NCBI GenBank assembly: GCA_964528155.1 | Contig: CAZGRL010000053.1 | Span: 1-25,031 of the forward strand | Length of the DNA: 25,031 nt | Reading direction: 5' to 3' | Source of the DNA: G001797105 sp964528155 | Lineage (GTDB): Bacteria; Chloroflexota; Anaerolineae; Anaerolineales; E44-bin32 | In this document: positions 22,291 to 25,031 of the stretch, piece by piece | Layout of the letters: each line of letters opens with the position of its first letter | How positions within the stretch are numbered: position 1 is the stretch's first letter | Position numbers and translations under genes: made by a program | The notes under the pieces: model-generated | The model's input: the letters and a program-made list of their open reading frames with translations, nothing else | The model's database searches: none | What the model was told of the DNA's origin: nothing

Positions 22291-23217
22291 TCAGCCGCTG
22301 AAGATCCCCAACGGCATATAGGCCGACACGATCCAGTTCGGGGCATCCACAATCTCGCTGATCTGCAGATCCATCGCTGCGCTGCAGAGCACGTAGGCCT
22401 GGCTGCGCGTCACGCCGTACTTGTCCACGACCCATTCGATCATGTGGCGCACGGCGTTCTTGGCGTCCTCCATCAAATCGGGCCCGTGGGCAGTCGTGGC
22501 GTGGAAGCCCTTCGAGTCGCGCTTCGTCAACGGGCTGGTCGTCTCGAATTGAAACTCCTTGATAGAAAGGTCCTTGCGAGCCGTCAGGCGCAACGTTGCC
22601 AGCATAGGAGACTCGACGCCCGTCCCGCACACCTCTCCACTGCCCTGGGCGCTGTGACAATCGCCGCAGGCGAACAAAGCGCCCGGCTGGAATACCGGGA
22701 ACCACACGGTTGATCCCGGATTGAGGTGGCAGACGTCGATGTTGCCGCCGTTCGCTCGCGGCGCAATTGTGTCAACCCTGGGTCCCTCGGCTGGCGCCAC
22801 GCCCATCGTTCCGCAGAACGGCTCGAAGGGAACGCGGATGTCCTTCACGCCGAACCGGCAGTATTCGTCGTCGAGCTCCCAATGATGGATGTACGCGAAG
22901 TCGAAGTCATCGGCCAATAGGCCGAATCCTTTTAAGTGCCCCGACCAACCCCATTTCTTGTTTTCCATCTTCAAGACTTCGACCTGGAGCGAGTCGCCCG
23001 GCTTGGCATCCTTCAGGTAAACCGAGCCGACGAGCGCATGGATCGGGTCGAAGCTGATGTTGCCCAGGTCATCGTCGTCCCATTCCGGCGTGACCTGGCC
23101 GCAAGGTTCTGGGCAGTCGAAGGTGACCGTATCGCCGGAGGCGATTTCGAGCCGGGGCTCTACTTCGCTGTCCCAGAATGGTTGGGTCACGCTGCCATCG
23201 AGAAAGTGCTCTGCCAT
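22291..23217 (-). CDS. Acetamidase/formamidase family protein
   Basis: A 308-residue metal-dependent amidase of the FmdA/AmdA family, which hydrolyses short amides such as formamide or acetamide to ammonia and the acid. Visible marks are the N-terminal GDTVTFDCPEPCGQ, an IHHWELDDE segment (about 113-121) with candidate metal-binding His, PFCGTMGVAP (about 136-145), and GDCHSAQGSGEVCGTGVES (about 192-210), the family signature with its acidic and His residues. The length matches the family. GAGGAGG 6 nt before the ATG at 23217 decides the start; a TTG two codons earlier overlaps the ribosome site. It lies downstream of the ECF transporter genes on the same strand, separated by 159 nt and a hairpin, so a link to uptake is possible but unproven. 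Confidence 0.92.
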   Translation of the reverse strand: MAEHFLDGSVTQPFWDSEVEPRLEIASGDTVTFDCPEPCGQVTPEWDDDDLGNISFDPIHALVGSVYLKDAKPGDSLQVEVLKMENKKWGWSGHLKGFGLLADDFDFAYIHHWELDDEYCRFGVKDIRVPFEPFCGTMGVAPAEGPRVDTIAPRANGGNIDVCHLNPGSTVWFPVFQPGALFACGDCHSAQGSGEVCGTGVESPMLATLRLTARKDLSIKEFQFETTSPLTKRDSKGFHATTAHGPDLMEDAKNAVRHMIEWVVDKYGVTRSQAYVLCSAAMDLQISEIVDAPNWIVSAYMPLGIFSG

Positions 23218-23264
23218 GGTCAACCTCCTCTTTGTTCATTGCGGGCACACAAGTCCCAGTCTTG

Positions 23265-23284
23265 CAGTCGGATGACTCCGACTG
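23265..23284. repeat. 8-bp perfect inverted repeat between ecfT and acetamidase genes
   Basis: CAGTCGGA-TGAC-TCCGACTG, 48 nt upstream of the acetamidase start and after the EcfT gene on the minus strand. It could be an operator or a weak transcript-end hairpin; no T-run follows on either strand. Confidence 0.45.
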
Positions 23285-23376
23285 GTCTGGAGCGAATCAC
23301 CATTTCGCGCCCCCGGCCCCGCCCGAATGAAACCTGGGGCTGCGATCAGAGCGCTCGACACTCGCCCTGGAAACCT

Positions 23377-24393
23377 TCACCGGCCGATCATGCGTAGGAT
23401 GAAGTGTTCCGTTGGATTACCCAGACCGAATCGGCCCAACGCCATGTTTCCCAGGAGCAGCAGGACAATGATCGCCATCACGAAATAGTCCTGTCGATGG
23501 AACTTCAACTGCCGGCGATACGTCCGGGCACCGATATTGTAGTCGAAGGCGCGGGCCAGGATGGCGATGGCGATGTCCTGCGATCGCTCGAGTGTAGCCA
23601 AAAAGATCGGGATCAGGAGCGCTGTGAGCACCTGCACGCGTCGGATCAGGTTCTTGGGTTGGACGTCGTAGCCCCGCGCCTTCTGGGCGTCGGTGATCTT
23701 CTGCGACTGCTGGGACAGGATCCCGACCGTTGCGAATCCGATGCTGAGTGCCATCCCCATCTCCGGCGGCAGCCCATGAGTCGCCAGGCGGTAGATCACA
23801 TACCCCAGCACGAGCACGCCCATGGCGACTGCGCCCATTCGCAAAGCGGGTGAGAGCGGCAGTCTTTGGATCTGATCGCTGAAGGACAGGTTGGCTGCCA
23901 CAAACAGGATCGCCCCTAGTATGGCCGATGTGCCCAGCATCGGAAGGGTGGGGCGTTCGCGCTCGCGCCGGGTCAGACCGAGGACCAGGTCCACCGGCGG
24001 GGTCGTGTAGAGCATCAAGTGCACCGAAAGGACCACAATGAAAAAGCGGAAGAAGACCGCCACGCCCCTGACCAGGCCCTGGATCGTCACTGGAATCCAG
24101 TCAACCCCGGGAACGAGATAGAACAGGAAGACCGCATCTTTCGGAGTGAAGAACAGAATCTGAAACAGGGAGAAGGTCAGGAATATCACCACGAGGACGC
24201 GCAGGTTCCGATTGAGCATCTGGCGGTCGACCGCCATGGCGCCGAACATATACAAGATGGCGAACAGCGCGGCGATGAAGATCGGATCAATCACGACGAC
24301 GGCGATCAGCGTCAGCCCGACGAAGAGCAATAGCTTTGTCCGGGCGTCCAGGTCGTGCAAGACCGACTCGCCCTTCTGATACTCAATGGGCAC
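23377..24393 (-). CDS. ECF transporter transmembrane (T) component, EcfT-like
   Basis: A 338-residue membrane protein that couples the ATPases of an energy-coupling-factor importer to its substrate-binding S protein. The opening HDLDARTKLLLFVGLTL is the family's classic start. Several membrane helices follow, then the coupling motifs TDAQKARGYDV (about 252-262) and ILARAFDYN (about 301-309), which correspond to the two Ala-Arg-Gly-type ATPase-contact motifs, the second with Phe-Asp in place of Gly. The start is GTG 24393 with GGAGGT 7 nt upstream, and it overlaps the end of the ATPase gene by 11 nt, indicating coupling. It is longer than a minimal EcfT because of an extra helical segment. No S component is in the window, so the vitamin or metal carried is unknown. 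Confidence 0.88.
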   Translation of the reverse strand: MPIEYQKGESVLHDLDARTKLLLFVGLTLIAVVVIDPIFIAALFAILYMFGAMAVDRQMLNRNLRVLVVIFLTFSLFQILFFTPKDAVFLFYLVPGVDWIPVTIQGLVRGVAVFFRFFIVVLSVHLMLYTTPPVDLVLGLTRRERERPTLPMLGTSAILGAILFVAANLSFSDQIQRLPLSPALRMGAVAMGVLVLGYVIYRLATHGLPPEMGMALSIGFATVGILSQQSQKITDAQKARGYDVQPKNLIRRVQVLTALLIPIFLATLERSQDIAIAILARAFDYNIGARTYRRQLKFHRQDYFVMAIIVLLLLGNMALGRFGLGNPTEHFILRMIGR

Positions 24394-25031
24394 GCGAGAC
24401 CTCCAACAACTGGTCGAGGGCCTTCTCCAGCGCGTCGAACGTCGCCAGCCACGGAGGAACACCATGCGTGCTCAGCAGCTTGGCGAGTTTGGTCGTGTCC
24501 GGGAGTTCGAGCGAGTTGGCTCGCATGAGCTCGAGATCGCCCAGGAGCTCGCGGAAGGGTCCGTCGAACGTCACCCGGCCGTAGCCCATCACCACCGCCC
24601 GCTGGGCATAGGCCGCGGCATAGTCGACCTTGTGGGTGATGATCAGGATCGTCGTGCCGGCCTCGTTCAAGCGCTTGATGATCTCGAAGATTTCCAGTGC
24701 CATCTGCGGATCCTGGCCGGTCGTTGGTTCGTCGATAATCAGAATCCGAGGCCGGAGGGTGAGGACGGAGGCCAGCGCCAGCCGCTGCTTCTGTCCCTTG
24801 CCCAGGTCGAACACCTCGGCACCGAGGCTGTCGAGCATGCCTACCGTCGCCAGGGCCTCGCGTATCCTCAGGTCGTGTTCCGCCGGATCGATGTTGTGGG
24901 CTTTGAGTCCGAATGCCATCTCGTCCTGAACGGTGAACGACACGATCTGGTGGTTCGGGTTCTGGAAGCAGAAGCCGACATCCTGGGCCAGTTCATGGGT
25001 TGGTGTGGTGGATACATCCTTCCCCAGGACA
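24383..25031 (-). CDS. ECF transporter ATPase (A component), C-terminal part
   Basis: The gene enters from the right edge; 215 full codons are visible. The start of the fold, with Walker A, is outside. Visible are the Q-loop CFQNPNHQIVSFTVQDEMAFG, typical of ECF ATPases (the conserved Q-N-P-x-x-Q), the signature in variant form LGKGQKQRLALA, Walker B ILIIDEPTTGQD, and the H-loop ITHKVDYA. The C-terminal tail is short, ending VSRAH with a TGA at 24383-24385 inside the start of the T-component gene. It may be a single ATPase or the second half of a fused YkoD-like double ATPase; the missing part would decide. Confidence 0.92.
   Translation of the reverse strand, partial: VLGKDVSTTPTHELAQDVGFCFQNPNHQIVSFTVQDEMAFGLKAHNIDPAEHDLRIREALATVGMLDSLGAEVFDLGKGQKQRLALASVLTLRPRILIIDEPTTGQDPQMALEIFEIIKRLNEAGTTILIITHKVDYAAAYAQRAVVMGYGRVTFDGPFRELLGDLELMRANSLELPDTTKLAKLLSTHGVPPWLATFDALEKALDQLLEVSRAH

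Noticed and set aside
1..25031. CRISPR array, tRNA, rRNA, insertion sequence or prophage genes
   Set aside because: No regularly spaced direct repeats, no cloverleaf-like sequence that I could recognise, and no transposase or phage genes were seen.

Overview
The window looks like a piece of a GC-rich, Gram-positive-type (monoderm-like) Chloroflexota chromosome or metagenome contig, most likely Anaerolineae or a relative. The reasons are the tandem lipoproteins with long Thr/Pro-rich linkers, a DUF3160 protein, a NEW3-domain/ABC-2 operon, a non-pyrrolysine MttB/MttC pair, an LLM-class oxidoreductase, GGAGG ribosome sites with frequent GTG starts, and dispersed C-rich/G-rich inverted repeats. 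The assignment is inference; there is no rRNA or marker gene here.

Layout. 1-48: start of a leftward gene (possible DUF6159). 312-2672 (+): P1B-4-type metal efflux ATPase. 2839-3762 (-): TerB-domain protein. 4045-8080 (+): membrane-anchored FG-GAP-like protein, DUF3160 lipoprotein and CapA-like phosphoesterase. 8173-9225 (-): class I methyltransferase, and upstream of it a membrane-anchored rhodanese whose frame is interrupted by one UGA. 9489-10974 (+): PASTA lipoprotein and a small membrane protein. 11179-14699 (+): nitroreductase, MttB-family methyltransferase, its corrinoid protein and a DUF427 protein. 14816-16174 (+): Asp-box lipoprotein. 16223-19257 (-): NEW3 membrane protein, ABC ATPase and an ABC permease interrupted by an in-frame TGA. 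19451-20229 (-): DUF1684 remnant and DUF1761 protein. 20467-21966 (+): LLM oxidoreductase and a 120-residue unknown. 22291-25031 (-): acetamidase/formamidase, ECF transporter T component and part of its ATPase.

The most interesting point is the rhodanese at 8752-9225 (-). Its UGA codon (8875-8877) sits exactly where relatives are expected to carry the second Cys of a YC-x-C-P loop. The frame continues through a perfectly normal rhodanese C-terminus to a TAG. A stem-loop 21 nt after the UGA, with a G-U in its 5-nt apical loop, fits the bacterial SECIS rules. I propose a selenocysteine-containing rhodanese (Cys-Thr-Sec). The main caution is that a second gene here, the ABC permease, also has an in-frame TGA with no such support, so point mutation or base error must be excluded.

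A second theme is a set of intergenic hairpins. Five have different arms but share a c(GNA)g triloop on one strand or the other, the geometry of exceptionally stable DNA mini-hairpins. Two of them lie between convergent genes and one separates mttB from mttC. A different family of C-run/G-run inverted repeats occurs at three sites.
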